Notes: generated from the letters alone by a model not told the origin. Counted from the stretch's first letter, positions 1-8,829 are shown. The stretch: DNA of 64,000 bases from Microcystis elabens FACHB-917 (GCF_014698445.1 NZ_JACJSZ010000003.1:1-64000), one strand, 5' to 3'. Numbers and translations: made by a program.

Positions 1-293
1 TTGATGATGTCCACCCAATCCATCGGCTGGCCCAGCACATGCCGATAGAAGAAGGACAATCCCCATAGATCCACCTTGACGCTGCTCCAGGAATAGTTCT
101 CCACCATCCAGGCGAAGTAGGTCTTGAGCTCAGTGGCGCTCAGGTTGTCCGGACAGCGGTTAAAGAATCCTGTAATGCGGCGCACTGCTCTGGCATAGCC
201 ATCGATTGTTTTGCTCCGCTTGCCCTGCAACTTGAGTGCCTGCAGGTGCTTTGCATAGAGCTGGTCGAATCGCTCCTGTTCATGCTGTTCCAT
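1..293 (-). CDS. Tyrosine recombinase/integrase, N-terminal part (runs off the window)
   Basis: The reading frame starts at an ATG (293) and stays open to the window edge, giving 97 codons. The translation begins MEQHEQERFDQLYAKHLQAL and continues through a helical region with SKTIDGYARAVRRITGFF and WSSVKVDLWGLSFFYRHVL. This matches the SAM-like N-terminal DNA-binding domain of phage/integron-type tyrosine recombinases. The catalytic R-H-R-Y domain would lie outside the window and cannot be checked. Its position at the edge of a polysaccharide island fits a mobile-element or island-mobility gene. It could equally be the integrase-like helper gene that often accompanies IS91-type elements. No ribosome binding site is obvious. 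Confidence 0.65.
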   Translation of the reverse strand, partial: MEQHEQERFDQLYAKHLQALKLQGKRSKTIDGYARAVRRITGFFNRCPDNLSATELKTYFAWMVENYSWSSVKVDLWGLSFFYRHVLGQPMDWVDII

Positions 294-545
294 GGTGGAT
301 TTCCCCCAGGGGATAAAGGTCATGACACGCCGATGTGGGCGTGCATCCTTCACTGTGGAACTGGGCAACCGACTGGCAATCGGGCCTGCTGCCGAAGCCC
401 AAGGCTGCTCGGCAATCAAATCAGCGCTTGCTGGCCATATTGCATGTCTCTGGCTACACTGGATTTGAATCTGCCGCGCAGCGGCTTAGTCCAACAACGA
501 GTTGCCGTCGACGTTTCTCCGCTGCGCTAGGCAACAGGAATAAAC
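294..545. other. Non-coding stretch upstream of the integrase
   Basis: I recognise no gene here. Short open frames exist on the plus strand but have no codon or motif support. The region separates the integrase start from a gene fragment and probably includes the integrase promoter and possibly a recombination site, neither of which I could pin down. Confidence 0.3.
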
Positions 546-766
546 TCACATAGTATCGAGATTAGCAAGCATAAAGGTTGCCTCAATGCGATTGGAATTC
601 AATTGTTTCGAGGTCTTCTTGTACTTGAGGAGAAGCTCATCCCAATCGGGAACTCCAACCAGCCGTTCCGGGAATGAGTCGAGGTGATTGGGTGGAGAAA
701 AGAGCTTGAGCAACTCCTCGATCGTACGCCATCAACCTGATTGACACGGGAAAAATTGGTCATGTC
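546..766 (-). pseudogene. Decayed 3' fragment of an unidentified gene
   Basis: Read on the minus strand from about 728 to the TGA at 546-548, one frame encodes a protein-like tail of 60 residues containing RTIEELLKLFSPPNHLDSF, FPERLVGVPDWDELLLKY and IEATFMLANLDTM. A TGA lies just upstream in this frame. The preceding sequence (MTNFSRVNQVDG) is open in another frame, so a frameshift near 729 is likely. It sits downstream of the 10-kb glycan operon in the same orientation, so it may be the tail of a lost operon gene. The family is not recognisable. Confidence 0.35.
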
Positions 767-787
767 CAAGACCCTTCTCAAATCAGA

Positions 788-1636
788 TCAAGACAATCCG
801 CTTGGTGGCAGGGGCAAGGGGGGCGCAATCCGTAGCACCTCGGAAAGCATGTGCTTGAGCGGTCTCCGGCGACTGCGCAGGAAGGTGAACAGCTGGTAAC
901 AACCCCAACAGAGCAAAGATAGCAGGCTGACCAGCCGGCCCAGTCCATGGGCACGGTAGACGCCATAGGCCCACAAAGGCATGCGCCATCGGTCTCCAGT
1001 CAAGTTACCTGGATGCACCGCATAGAAAGCCAAAACCATAGGGATGGTGACGCAACAGAGATCCGGATGACGCCGAAACGTTGTGAGCCAGCGGAGATAG
1101 TCCTCGTGATGGCAAGGCTTGAATCCATCCTCCAGTAAGCGGCGATCCAGCAGCAACGTCAGCATGGGGATGGCATTGGTCACTCGCAACAGGCGGTATC
1201 CGAAGCGGGCTGGTGGCAGGCGCCAGCCGAGCAATCTTTCACTGGAGGCTTCGAAGCGCAGATAGCCCGTCACGCTGATGCTAGCACCGCTGCGGTGGAG
1301 GCTTTTCAGCTGACAGCGGAGCTTGGCAGGATGCCAGCGGTCGTCAACATCCAGAAAGGCGATCAGATCGTGCCGGGCCTGCACCAGGCCATGGTTCCGT
1401 GGCCACCAGGGGCCCAGTGGAGTTCCGGCAGGACGCTCTGGTGCCGTCAGTGCCCGGACCCGCTCATCCTGATCGGCAGCGCCTCTGGCGAGATCTGCTC
1501 CTCCGTCGGAGGAGCCATCGTCGATGAGGAGCAACTCCCAGGCAGAGTGTGACTGTTCCTGCACGTTGGCGATCAAGCCCGGCAGGAAGGCGGCGCCATC
1601 GCGGTAGGGACAGATGATGCTCACGGCGGAGTGCAT
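788..1636 (-). CDS. Glycosyltransferase family 2
   Basis: GT-A fold transferase of family 2, expected to move a sugar from a nucleotide donor onto a growing surface glycan at the cytoplasmic face of the membrane. Visible features are the N-terminal VSIICPYRDG strand, LLLIDDGSSDGG (nucleotide-binding Asp) and the metal-binding FLDVDDRW (DxD). I chose the ATG at 1636, which overlaps the upstream stop by one base (TGATG); a GTG at 1657 would add seven residues. With 282 residues it is a normal length for a single-domain GT2. It is the last gene of a long overlapping minus-strand operon. Donor and acceptor are unknown. Confidence 0.8.
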   Translation of the reverse strand: MHSAVSIICPYRDGAAFLPGLIANVQEQSHSAWELLLIDDGSSDGGADLARGAADQDERVRALTAPERPAGTPLGPWWPRNHGLVQARHDLIAFLDVDDRWHPAKLRCQLKSLHRSGASISVTGYLRFEASSERLLGWRLPPARFGYRLLRVTNAIPMLTLLLDRRLLEDGFKPCHHEDYLRWLTTFRRHPDLCCVTIPMVLAFYAVHPGNLTGDRWRMPLWAYGVYRAHGLGRLVSLLSLLCWGCYQLFTFLRSRRRPLKHMLSEVLRIAPPLPLPPSGLS

Positions 1637-2511
1637 CAAGGAGACACCACCTGCCACCCAGGTTTCCTCAGATCTCCCAGGCGGCCGTCATCCTTCAGCA
1701 GCCAGCGCTCTGGCGTCAACACCGTGGTCAAGGGATCCCGTAGCTGGGCCAGATGGGCGGCGACCGCCGAGAGGCTGCTGTTGCCTGTAATCAGCATCTC
1801 CGCATGGGCCATCGCTGCCAGGTCCTGTTCCGGCGTCCCACCACCGAACTCCCATCGCCAGCGTGGGTCCTGGAGGTGGTCACAGCACCAGGTGGGGTCG
1901 TCGCTGTAAGCGTTGACAAGCAGCGGTGCCGCTGAGGCAGAACCCCTCGTTGCCAGGGCGCGCTCCAGGGCCGCCCGGTAATAGGGCTCACCAAGAAGAC
2001 GGAAACCACTGCGGGGAAGCAGATAATCGGTGCGCCTCACGTGCACGGCCACCCTTGGCGCCGGGCCCCGAAGATGGGGAACAAGCACCTCGAGGATGGC
2101 TCGCCAGGCAGAGGTGAACGCCTCTCCGAAAAGGGCCGGATGGGTGGCATGGCTGTGAATCACCCGGACCCAGCCCAGGCGATCCAGCAGGGGAGGTTGT
2201 CGCACAGCCTCCAGCAAACCCCGGTCGGTGAGGACCCCTGCCGAGGCGGGATCAGCCAGCCGGGCCATCAGCCGGGCGGGCAGGTGGCGCCCCCATGGCG
2301 ACGGCGGGCAGACCAATCGCTCCAGCACGACTGGACTGATGGAGCGGGCCGTCAGGCCCCGCAGTCTGCGGCTTCGGGACTCCAGCAGCACCGTCGAACC
2401 CATGAGCTCTCGATCGAAGGCAGCGGCCAGCGTCTCTCCAAGAGCCAGTTGCAGCAGCTGGTTTCCCAGCCCCCCCTGGAGAAGCAGCAGCAGACGCCCT
2501 TGATCAGCCAA
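1636..2511 (-). CDS. Alpha-1,2-fucosyltransferase-like protein (GT11)
   Basis: The 291-residue product carries the two diagnostic features of family GT11: an N-terminal GGLGNQLLQLALG (family form GGLGNQLFQ) near residues 13-25, and the donor-binding VAVHVRRTDYL in the middle. Known members use GDP-fucose to make alpha-1,2 linkages on LPS or other glycans. No GDP-fucose synthesis genes are in the window, so the donor would be made elsewhere or differ. The gene overlaps the preceding glycosyltransferase by 8 bases and touches the following one, implying translational coupling. The specificity is inferred from family motifs only. Confidence 0.75.
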   Translation of the reverse strand: MADQGRLLLLLQGGLGNQLLQLALGETLAAAFDRELMGSTVLLESRSRRLRGLTARSISPVVLERLVCPPSPWGRHLPARLMARLADPASAGVLTDRGLLEAVRQPPLLDRLGWVRVIHSHATHPALFGEAFTSAWRAILEVLVPHLRGPAPRVAVHVRRTDYLLPRSGFRLLGEPYYRAALERALATRGSASAAPLLVNAYSDDPTWCCDHLQDPRWRWEFGGGTPEQDLAAMAHAEMLITGNSSLSAVAAHLAQLRDPLTTVLTPERWLLKDDGRLGDLRKPGWQVVSP

Positions 2512-3301
2512 GACGCACCTGCCTGACGGCGCCCATCAGCCGCAGCACGGCCATCCGCAGCCAGATGGAGGCGCTGCACCCCAGCCGGCGCTCAACCCGC
2601 AGCATCAACAGGGTGAGCCGCGGCCGCGGCCAGGGCCGCAGGGCAAGGCCGAGGCGCGCGATCGTGGCCAGGTCGTTGGCAATCCGCTCGGGATCCCTGG
2701 AAGCGTTGGCGGGACTCACCTCGGTGGCCGCCAGCAGTCGTGGTGACAGGCGCTGGCCCAGCGAAGCGATCCGCAGCATGAACAAGGTGTCGGCGCAGAT
2801 CGAGAGGCGTTCGTCATAAGGGCCACAACGGTCATGAAGGTTGCGCTGATACACCAGGGCCTGATGGCAGGGCGAGAGGCACCGGGGTCTCCATAGCCCC
2901 TGACGGGCACCTGGTGAAAAGATCGCCGCCTGGCATTGGAGGCTGGTTACTCCCGAGGCGTTGGCCGCTGCCAGGGCTCCGATCAGCGGGGACGCATCGA
3001 GCAGAAGGTCGCCGGCGTTGATGAACAGCAGCCACTCCCCCTGGGCCAGCCGCCAGGCCTGGTTCATGGCCGGATAGATGCCACGTGGCGGCTGACTGCT
3101 GAGGCGTACGGCAAGCGAGAGAGGGGCAGCCCAGTCCGTGGCGAGCTGGAAGCTGCCATCGGAAGACTCCCCATCCACCAGCACCAGTTCGGCGGGAAGC
3201 GCCTGCAGCGCAACGATCTGCCGTTCGATCGACGCCAGGGTGCTGGCGAGAGCTGGGGCGGCATTGCGCACCACAAGGCAGATCGACAGCCGAGGCGTCA
3301 T
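2504..3301 (-). CDS. Glycosyltransferase family 2 (WcaA/colanic-acid type)
   Basis: The 265-residue protein starts RLSICLVVRNAAPAL, followed by ELVLVDGESSDGS and the substrate-loop sequence PPRGIYPAMNQAW, then LLFINAGDLL. The PRGIYDAMN-like motif and the NAGD in place of DxD are typical of the subgroup of GT2 enzymes found in colanic acid and O-antigen clusters. It probably adds one sugar of the repeat unit. It overlaps the DUF268 gene by ATGA and the GT11 gene by 8 bases. The C-terminal third is basic and helical, with no clear membrane span. Donor unknown. Confidence 0.78.
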   Translation of the reverse strand: MTPRLSICLVVRNAAPALASTLASIERQIVALQALPAELVLVDGESSDGSFQLATDWAAPLSLAVRLSSQPPRGIYPAMNQAWRLAQGEWLLFINAGDLLLDASPLIGALAAANASGVTSLQCQAAIFSPGARQGLWRPRCLSPCHQALVYQRNLHDRCGPYDERLSICADTLFMLRIASLGQRLSPRLLAATEVSPANASRDPERIANDLATIARLGLALRPWPRPRLTLLMLRVERRLGCSASIWLRMAVLRLMGAVRQVRLG

Positions 3302-4116
3302 CGGCGCCGCAGGGACAACCCGCAGAGGCCGAATCCGTGGAAATCAGCCAGCAACGCAGCCGGTTCACCGGACACCTGGCGGGGGCTGCGGCGGTCATCG
3401 ACCACGAAGCTCCATGTGGGAATGAACTGCGGCAGCAGGCCGGTCAGAAGATCGGCAAGCAGAGCATTGGAAAAGAGTCGCTGGCTGTTGAACTGGATCA
3501 GGTGACGTTCCATGCGGGCCACCGGCAGGGAAAGCAGAAGGGTGCCGCCCGGAGCCACAAAAGCAGCCGCATGGGCCAAAGCACGCTCGAACCCATCCGG
3601 TGCCACAGGATCGCCGTAACGCCCAAGACCAACATGCTCGAGGGCATGCATGGAGCTGACTAGCTCATACTGGCCCATCAGAGTGGCCGGAGGGTCGAGG
3701 ATGTCGCCCTGAACAAATCGCAAGTTCGGGGTAGGAGGTGCTGGAAGGGGCCTGATGTCGAGTACATCGATCGGCCTTGAAGCGGCAATCTGGGCCACGA
3801 AGCCATCGATGCGTGAGCCGATGTCCAGATGCCGGCAAGGCGATCGCTGCAACACATGGCTGCTGCAAAGCAGATCCTGAAGGAAGTAGAGCGAGCGCCC
3901 CGCACCTGCCCCTGCGTAGCGATCAGAGAGGAGGGGGGCCAGCTGCAGGGAGGCGTCCGTCACGTCGGGGAGATGCCGCCGCAGCCTGCGGTAGGTGGCC
4001 AGATCGCGCAGATAGGCCGGCAGGCCCCTCAGGCCAAGCAGCTTCAGGGGCTGGAGGCCGATGTCCTCCAGACCGTGATAGGCGCTGCGGGCCCAGAGCC
4101 CCAGGGTCCCCCTCAT
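3298..4116 (-). CDS. DUF268 family protein, methyltransferase-like
   Basis: The 272-residue protein (start at the ATG at 4116, which overlaps the upstream stop as ATGA) has the DUF268 signature HLDIGSRIDGFVAQIAA followed by VLDIRPL, then SSMHALEHVGLGRYGD and VAPGGTLLLSLPV. The GxxxDG loop, the acidic strand end and the HALEHVGLG motif resemble SAM-dependent methyltransferases. DUF268 members are repeatedly found in glycan clusters, but no activity is known to me for this one. An earlier in-frame start would add 69 residues of low-quality sequence, so I rejected it. A role in sugar methylation is inferred from context. Confidence 0.7.
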   Translation of the reverse strand: MRGTLGLWARSAYHGLEDIGLQPLKLLGLRGLPAYLRDLATYRRLRRHLPDVTDASLQLAPLLSDRYAGAGAGRSLYFLQDLLCSSHVLQRSPCRHLDIGSRIDGFVAQIAASRPIDVLDIRPLPAPPTPNLRFVQGDILDPPATLMGQYELVSSMHALEHVGLGRYGDPVAPDGFERALAHAAAFVAPGGTLLLSLPVARMERHLIQFNSQRLFSNALLADLLTGLLPQFIPTWSFVVDDRRSPRQVSGEPAALLADFHGFGLCGLSLRRR

Positions 4117-4973
4117 GGAGATGAACGGCGGGCAGGGCCGCCCAGCGGCAGGTCGCCGAGGAAGGCCTGGTGATGGGCCTCGGCCACCACCAGCACATTG
4201 TCGTGGAAGGCCCGGTCGTCCGCCGCATCGGCCGTCAGGGGGCGCCAGCGGCCCGGACCCTCCACCAGGGAGGAGCAGCCCAGCAGATGGGTGTAGGCAC
4301 AGAGGCGCAGATCCACCAGACAATGTAACCAGGCCTGGTGGTTCCGGCTCGGGGCCAGTTCCAGCACCAGCAGGGGGTGGGTGGCCTCCAGCAACTGCCG
4401 GGCGCCCCGCAGCGCGTCGGGCTCGGCCCCCTCGCAGTCGAGCAGCCAGAGGCTGTCGGTGGGCCGCGGAGCGATCCCCCCCGGAGCGAAGAGGCCATCG
4501 AGGGGCACGGTGGTCACCGCGCGGCGATCCCAGCGGGGCGTGCCGGAGAGCCCCTGCAGCAGCGAGCCTGCGGTGCCGGTGCCGTAGAAGGTTGCGCGTC
4601 CAAGACCGGCGGCGACCGCGGCCGGAATGGCCAAACAGCTGGAACGATTGAGGCCCAGGTTGCGCTGCAGCAGGCGAAAGGCGGTGGGCTCGGGCTCGAA
4701 GCCCACCGCCTCGAGGCCGAGAGCCTCGGCCAGCAGGCAGTAGAAGCCGGCGTTGGCCCCCACATTGAGGAAGCCACGGAGCCCGGGGGCCAGTCGGCGC
4801 AGCACCTCGATCGTGCCCAGCTCGTCGCAGGCGTGCCGGAAGCGCCGCTGGGAGCCGATGAAGCGGAAGCCATGGCCGGTGTCCCGTGCCGGCAGGGCCG
4901 CCTGGGAGCGATCCCGCAGGCGCCGGAAGAGGGGTCGGATCTGATCGATCGGCTCAGCCACGCTCGGCCCCAC
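4113..4973 (-). CDS. FkbM family methyltransferase
   Basis: The 286-residue product has the FkbM pattern: FLNVGANAGFYCLLAEAL (SAM-binding loop), then AVGFEPEPTAFRLLQRNL, then TVPLDG and LLDCEGAEPDALRGA. FkbM-type enzymes transfer a methyl group from SAM to sugar or polyketide hydroxyls. Here the partner is most likely a sugar of the encoded glycan. The start used overlaps the preceding gene by 20 bases; a GTG at 4961 is an alternative. It is one of two FkbM genes in this operon (the other begins at 10510). Confidence 0.8.
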   Translation of the reverse strand: MGPSVAEPIDQIRPLFRRLRDRSQAALPARDTGHGFRFIGSQRRFRHACDELGTIEVLRRLAPGLRGFLNVGANAGFYCLLAEALGLEAVGFEPEPTAFRLLQRNLGLNRSSCLAIPAAVAAGLGRATFYGTGTAGSLLQGLSGTPRWDRRAVTTVPLDGLFAPGGIAPRPTDSLWLLDCEGAEPDALRGARQLLEATHPLLVLELAPSRNHQAWLHCLVDLRLCAYTHLLGCSSLVEGPGRWRPLTADAADDRAFHDNVLVVAEAHHQAFLGDLPLGGPARRSSP

Positions 4974-5940
4974 GCATGGCGGGAGGAAGGCGCCGCAACC
5001 ATACGCTCCAATAGCGGAAGAGGAGTCGCGGCAGCAGGAGCAGGGCGCCCCGGGGATCCTGAAAAGGCGAGGGCAGGGGCCGTGGCTCCAGAACGGCCTC
5101 GGGCAGCCGATCGAGCATCTCCAGGATGTCCCTCAAGTAAGGCAGAAACAGCAGGGCGAAAGCGCCCCAGGGCATCGGCACCCCTGCCGTCGGACGGACC
5201 ACCAGCAGGCCCGCGAGACGGAACAGACGGAAGCCCTGGAAGTGATAGAGACAGGGCTGGGCCAGCGACTCACTCCAGAACCGTTCAATGTTCCAGGGAG
5301 CCAGGGTGAGGGCCGGGCGATCCAGCACATAGACATCCGCCCCGAACCTTGAGGGCCAGTCCTCCAGATGGCCCTGATCACCCAGTGGGCCCTCACCCAG
5401 GTTGCTGCTGCAGCACTCGAGGCAACGCCGCTGCCACCAGCGAAGAATCAGGGCCGCCTGAGGGGTGCGGCGGAAGGGCAGGAACTGCACGCAGTACGTG
5501 CCGGCGATGGCGGTGCGGTCCCGCTGGGGGCTGTAGGCATGGGGGGTGATCATGCAGTGGGCACCCGAGGCTTCTAAGAGATCCATCAAAGGACTGACCG
5601 GGCCGAGAAGCCAGCAATCGGCGTCGATGTAGGTGACGACGGCGGCTTCGGGATCGCGCTCCAGCACCAGTTGGGGCAGGAAGGGGGTGAGGGTCCAGCA
5701 GTACTCCCCCCAGGAACGCTCACGCCGGGCCAGGCGCAGCTCCTCGGTCTCGCACTCCTCCAAGCGCATGATCCGCAGAGCGGGGTGCTGCAGCCCCGTG
5801 AGCAGCCGGTGGCAGCGGGCGTCCATCGCCAGAACCCACAGCCGAACCTCCGGCACATGCCGCTCCAGGCTGCGCAGAAGGGCGAGACCCTGAGGCAGGT
5901 AACCGCTATCGAAGAGGGTGCAAAACACGGGCCCTGCCAT
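4954..5940 (-). CDS. Putative nucleotide-diphospho-sugar transferase (GT8-like)
   Basis: The 328-residue protein begins PVFCTLFDSGYLPQGLALL, a first-strand pattern seen in GT8-like enzymes that act on stored or membrane-linked acceptors. It contains VTYIDADCWLLG, where YIDAD is the expected metal-binding DxD. Later blocks (HAYSPQRD, LGDQGHLEDWP) resemble the donor-site and DQ motifs of these families. Start and stop are one-base coupled (TGATG) with the aminotransferase. It probably transfers the sugar made by the adjacent SDR/aminotransferase pair, but this is inference from neighbourhood. Confidence 0.65.
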   Translation of the reverse strand: MAGPVFCTLFDSGYLPQGLALLRSLERHVPEVRLWVLAMDARCHRLLTGLQHPALRIMRLEECETEELRLARRERSWGEYCWTLTPFLPQLVLERDPEAAVVTYIDADCWLLGPVSPLMDLLEASGAHCMITPHAYSPQRDRTAIAGTYCVQFLPFRRTPQAALILRWWQRRCLECCSSNLGEGPLGDQGHLEDWPSRFGADVYVLDRPALTLAPWNIERFWSESLAQPCLYHFQGFRLFRLAGLLVVRPTAGVPMPWGAFALLFLPYLRDILEMLDRLPEAVLEPRPLPSPFQDPRGALLLLPRLLFRYWSVWLRRLPPAMRGAERG

Positions 5941-7070
5941 CAGGCCGGGGCTGCAGGGAGCTGGTTGCAGGCATCGATCACCCGACTCACCTCGTCGTCA
6001 CGAAGGAAGGGATGAATCGGCAGGCTGAAGCAGGTGCGGCAGTGTTCAAGGGCATGGGGGATGCCCCCCGGAGCTATGCGGTGCTCGGCAAGAGCCTTCT
6101 GCTGGGTGCAGGGCAGGGGGTAGTGGATGAGGGTGGAGACGCCCCGCTGCTGCAGCAGGGATCGGACCCCATCCCGATCCGGCGTGCGCAGCACGTAGAG
6201 GTGGTGCACATGGGAGTCGGGATCGGTCTCCTCCGACAGCGGCTCCAGCAGGGGATGGTCGATGCCGCGGCGGTAGCGGGCCGCGATCTCCCGCCGCCGG
6301 CTGGTCCAGGCATCGAGCCAGGGCAGCCTCACCCGCAGGAGGGCTGCCTGCAACTCATCAAGCCGACTGTTCATGCCAGCGAGATCGTGGTGATAGCGAT
6401 CGCTCTGGCCGTAGTTGCGCAGGCACCGGGCAGCCCGCGCCACCTCCGCATCGGCGGTCGTGAGGGCGCCGGCATCGCCGATGGCACCGAGGTTCTTGGT
6501 GGGATAGAAACTCCAGGCAGCGCAGCGGCCCACGCTGCCCACCGGCCGACCGCGATGGCGGGCGCCGTGGGCCTGGGCACAGTCCTCCACCAGGGGGAGT
6601 CCGTGGCCGTCGCAGGCCGCCGCCAGACCATCCAGATCGGCGGCACGGCCATAGAGATGGACCGGCAGGACGGCCCGGGTGGAGGTGCTGATGCAGGTCG
6701 CCACCGAGTCGGCCGCAAGGCAACCAGTGGATGGGTCGATGTCGGCGAACACCGGCACGGCGCCGCAGCGCTGGATCGCCAGCGTGGTGGCATAGGCCGT
6801 GACCGGGGTGGTGATGACCTCGTCGCCGGGGCCGACGCCGAGGGCGCGGAGTCCAATCTCGATGGCATCAAGGCCATTGGCCACGCCCACGGCATGGGAA
6901 CTGCCGCAGTGCAGAGCCCAGGCCTGCTCGAAGGCCTCCACCTCGGCACCCAATATCCACCATCCCGAGCGCAGCACCCGCTCGACGACGGCCAGCTCAG
7001 CCTGCAGCAGCTCCTCCGGTTCCCGGCGGAAGTCGTTGGCAGCGACGGGAGCGGCGATCGGGTCGGTCAC
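5940..7070 (-). CDS. DegT/DnrJ/EryC1/StrS family aminotransferase
   Basis: PLP-dependent sugar aminotransferase of 376 residues. The Schiff-base lysine is Lys192 in WSFYPTKNLG. ECAQAHGA-like LVEDCAQAHGA and HLYGRAAD motifs are also present. Family members (for example the QdtB/FdtB type) aminate a keto-sugar nucleotide, usually dTDP- or UDP-linked, at C3 or C4. The gene overlaps the SDR gene by ATGA and is followed by a GT8-like transferase, so the three may make and transfer an amino sugar. It differs from the pseudaminic acid aminotransferase at 13204-14361, which has its own pathway. Substrate not determinable. Confidence 0.85.
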   Translation of the reverse strand: MTDPIAAPVAANDFRREPEELLQAELAVVERVLRSGWWILGAEVEAFEQAWALHCGSSHAVGVANGLDAIEIGLRALGVGPGDEVITTPVTAYATTLAIQRCGAVPVFADIDPSTGCLAADSVATCISTSTRAVLPVHLYGRAADLDGLAAACDGHGLPLVEDCAQAHGARHRGRPVGSVGRCAAWSFYPTKNLGAIGDAGALTTADAEVARAARCLRNYGQSDRYHHDLAGMNSRLDELQAALLRVRLPWLDAWTSRRREIAARYRRGIDHPLLEPLSEETDPDSHVHHLYVLRTPDRDGVRSLLQQRGVSTLIHYPLPCTQQKALAEHRIAPGGIPHALEHCRTCFSLPIHPFLRDDEVSRVIDACNQLPAAPA

Positions 7071-8032
7071 AGATAGAGCGGCAGGCGGTGGCGGTAGTAG
7101 TCGACGGTGCGGGCCAGCCCATCCTCCAGGCCCACCCGCGGCTCCCAGCCGAGCAGCTCAAAGGCGAGGGCGTGATCGCTGTAATAGTCGCCGATGTCGA
7201 TGCGCCTGCGCTCCTCGGGGAAGGGCACCAGCTCCCAGCTGGCTCCGGGCTGCAGCGCGGCGAGCCGCGCGGCCAGGTCCGCCAAGGACACCACTTCCGG
7301 ACTGCCCAGGTTGAACACCTGACCATGGCAGGCTTCGGTTGTGGCGGCACGCAGCAGCGCCTCGACCACGTCGTCGACGAAGTTGAAATCGCGCAGCTGG
7401 CGGCCGTCACCGAAGACCTGGATCGGCTCGCCAGTAAGCAGATTGCGGATCCAGATGCCGAGGAACGTCTGGCGCGCATCCTTGATGCGCATGGCAGGGC
7501 CATAGGTGTTGGTCAGCCGCATCGCGCAGGTGCGTATGCCGTAGACGTCGTGATAAAGGAGATGGAACTGCTCCCCCGCCAGTTTGTTGACGCCGTTGAC
7601 ATCCACCGGCCGGATTGGGTGGGCCTCGTCGACCGGAAGATACTGGGGGCGTCCATAGAGTTGACGCGTGGACGCGAAGACGAGAATCGCTTCGGGGTTG
7701 ACGTCACGCACCGCCTCGAGAAGGGAGAGCTGGGCCTTCGCATTGATATCGAGGTCGGTGTAGGGATCCGTCATTGAGTCGGCATGACTCGTCTGCCCAG
7801 CCAGATTGAACACCCAGTGCACACCCTTGAGCAGCTCACGGGTGGCGAAGGGATCGCGGACATCGCTGATGTTGATGGTGATCCTCTCCCGGACATCGGC
7901 CACGTTGGCCAGATTGCCCCCGTACTGGGGAATGAGGCTGTCGATCACCGTGACACGATGGCCCTGCTGCACCAGGCGGCGGGCGAGATGGCTGCCGATG
8001 AAGCCGAGACCACCGGTGATGAGACAGTTCAT
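7067..8032 (-). CDS. NAD-dependent epimerase/dehydratase (extended SDR) with Asn in the catalytic Tyr position
   Basis: The 321-residue Rossmann protein has GGLGFIG at residues 7-13 and a typical extended-SDR layout (FNLAGQTSH, VFASTRQLYGRP). The catalytic YxxxK is replaced: VDVNGVNKLAGE places Asn146 where Tyr is expected, while Lys150 is kept. An Asn-for-Tyr form is, to my recollection, found in a subgroup of cell-surface SDRs, so this may be a conserved variant and not damage. The reaction is unknown; candidates are epimerisation or dehydration of a nucleotide sugar used by the next gene. ATGA overlaps link it to both neighbours. Confidence 0.75.
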   Translation of the reverse strand: MNCLITGGLGFIGSHLARRLVQQGHRVTVIDSLIPQYGGNLANVADVRERITINISDVRDPFATRELLKGVHWVFNLAGQTSHADSMTDPYTDLDINAKAQLSLLEAVRDVNPEAILVFASTRQLYGRPQYLPVDEAHPIRPVDVNGVNKLAGEQFHLLYHDVYGIRTCAMRLTNTYGPAMRIKDARQTFLGIWIRNLLTGEPIQVFGDGRQLRDFNFVDDVVEALLRAATTEACHGQVFNLGSPEVVSLADLAARLAALQPGASWELVPFPEERRRIDIGDYYSDHALAFELLGWEPRVGLEDGLARTVDYYRHRLPLYL

Positions 8033-8829
8033 GCGGATTCCCCGTCGCGGATGAACAGCAGCCCGATGTGCTCAGGACGCTGGGCGTCGAAGCTGTTGTG
8101 CCACTCCCGCGCCAGCCGGTACCCCGGGAAGGATCTCTTCAGCCGTTCACGGTCGAGAACCTGGATGGGATAGGTCACCGTCCGAGCGTAGTAGCCGGGA
8201 TTGGTCTGCACGGACCAGCGGCCGGGCCCTCGCCGGACGGCGGTGCGATCGACGATCACGGCACGGGGGTGGCAGTGCTCGAGCAGCCTGGCCAGGGTGC
8301 CCCAGGGATCCGGCAGATACTGGAGCACACCGGAAAGGATCAACACATCCACTCGGGGCCAGGGATCCCTTTCGGCATCGAGGAACTCGATCGGGAGTCC
8401 GAAGGCCGCGGCCATGCGGCGGCCTGCCTCCACCATCGTGGCCTGCTCCAGCACCAGCCGCAGGCAACCCGGCGGAAACAGCTCCGGGGCATTGATGAAA
8501 AGCCCTCCAAGACCTCCACCGAAATCAGCGATGGTGCTGCTGGGTCCGACCAACGGAGCCAGGGCGGCATGGATCGGCAGATCCGGGCGAGTCGTGAAAG
8601 CGGTGCCATCCCGTTCATAAATCGCCCGCCCCTCCAGCACGGCCCGGGTCGCCTCCTCCACCTGCTCCGCCACCACCGGTGCGTCGTAGCCGGTGGCGGC
8701 GGCCATCGCGGTTGCGAAGGACGGATAAGGCCCCTGCATGGGCAGGCGGGTGGGAATCACCAGGCGCGCCAAGGGTGAGATCCGCTTGCGGAGTGGATCC
8801 AGAAATGAGGGATGATCAGACCGCTTCAT
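8029..8829 (-). CDS. Methyltransferase, TIGR04325 family
   Basis: The 266-residue protein shows the TIGR04325 pattern: MQGPYPSFATAMAAATGYD, then a SAM-site-like ADFGGGLGGLF followed by LRLVLEQATMVEAGRR. Members are found in LPS and capsule clusters. They are assumed to methylate sugars, though activity is usually not shown. It overlaps the downstream SDR gene by ATGA (8029-8032) and the upstream glycosyltransferase by ATGA (8826-8829). No signal peptide or membrane span, so cytoplasmic. Confidence 0.78.
   Translation of the reverse strand: MKRSDHPSFLDPLRKRISPLARLVIPTRLPMQGPYPSFATAMAAATGYDAPVVAEQVEEATRAVLEGRAIYERDGTAFTTRPDLPIHAALAPLVGPSSTIADFGGGLGGLFINAPELFPPGCLRLVLEQATMVEAGRRMAAAFGLPIEFLDAERDPWPRVDVLILSGVLQYLPDPWGTLARLLEHCHPRAVIVDRTAVRRGPGRWSVQTNPGYYARTVTYPIQVLDRERLKRSFPGYRLAREWHNSFDAQRPEHIGLLFIRDGESA

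Noticed and set aside
3298-4323. Longer start (4323) for the DUF268 gene
   Set aside because: The extra 69 residues are Pro/Gly/Arg-rich, overlap the FkbM gene by 200 bases and do not fit the family; ATG 4116 has an ATGA overlap.
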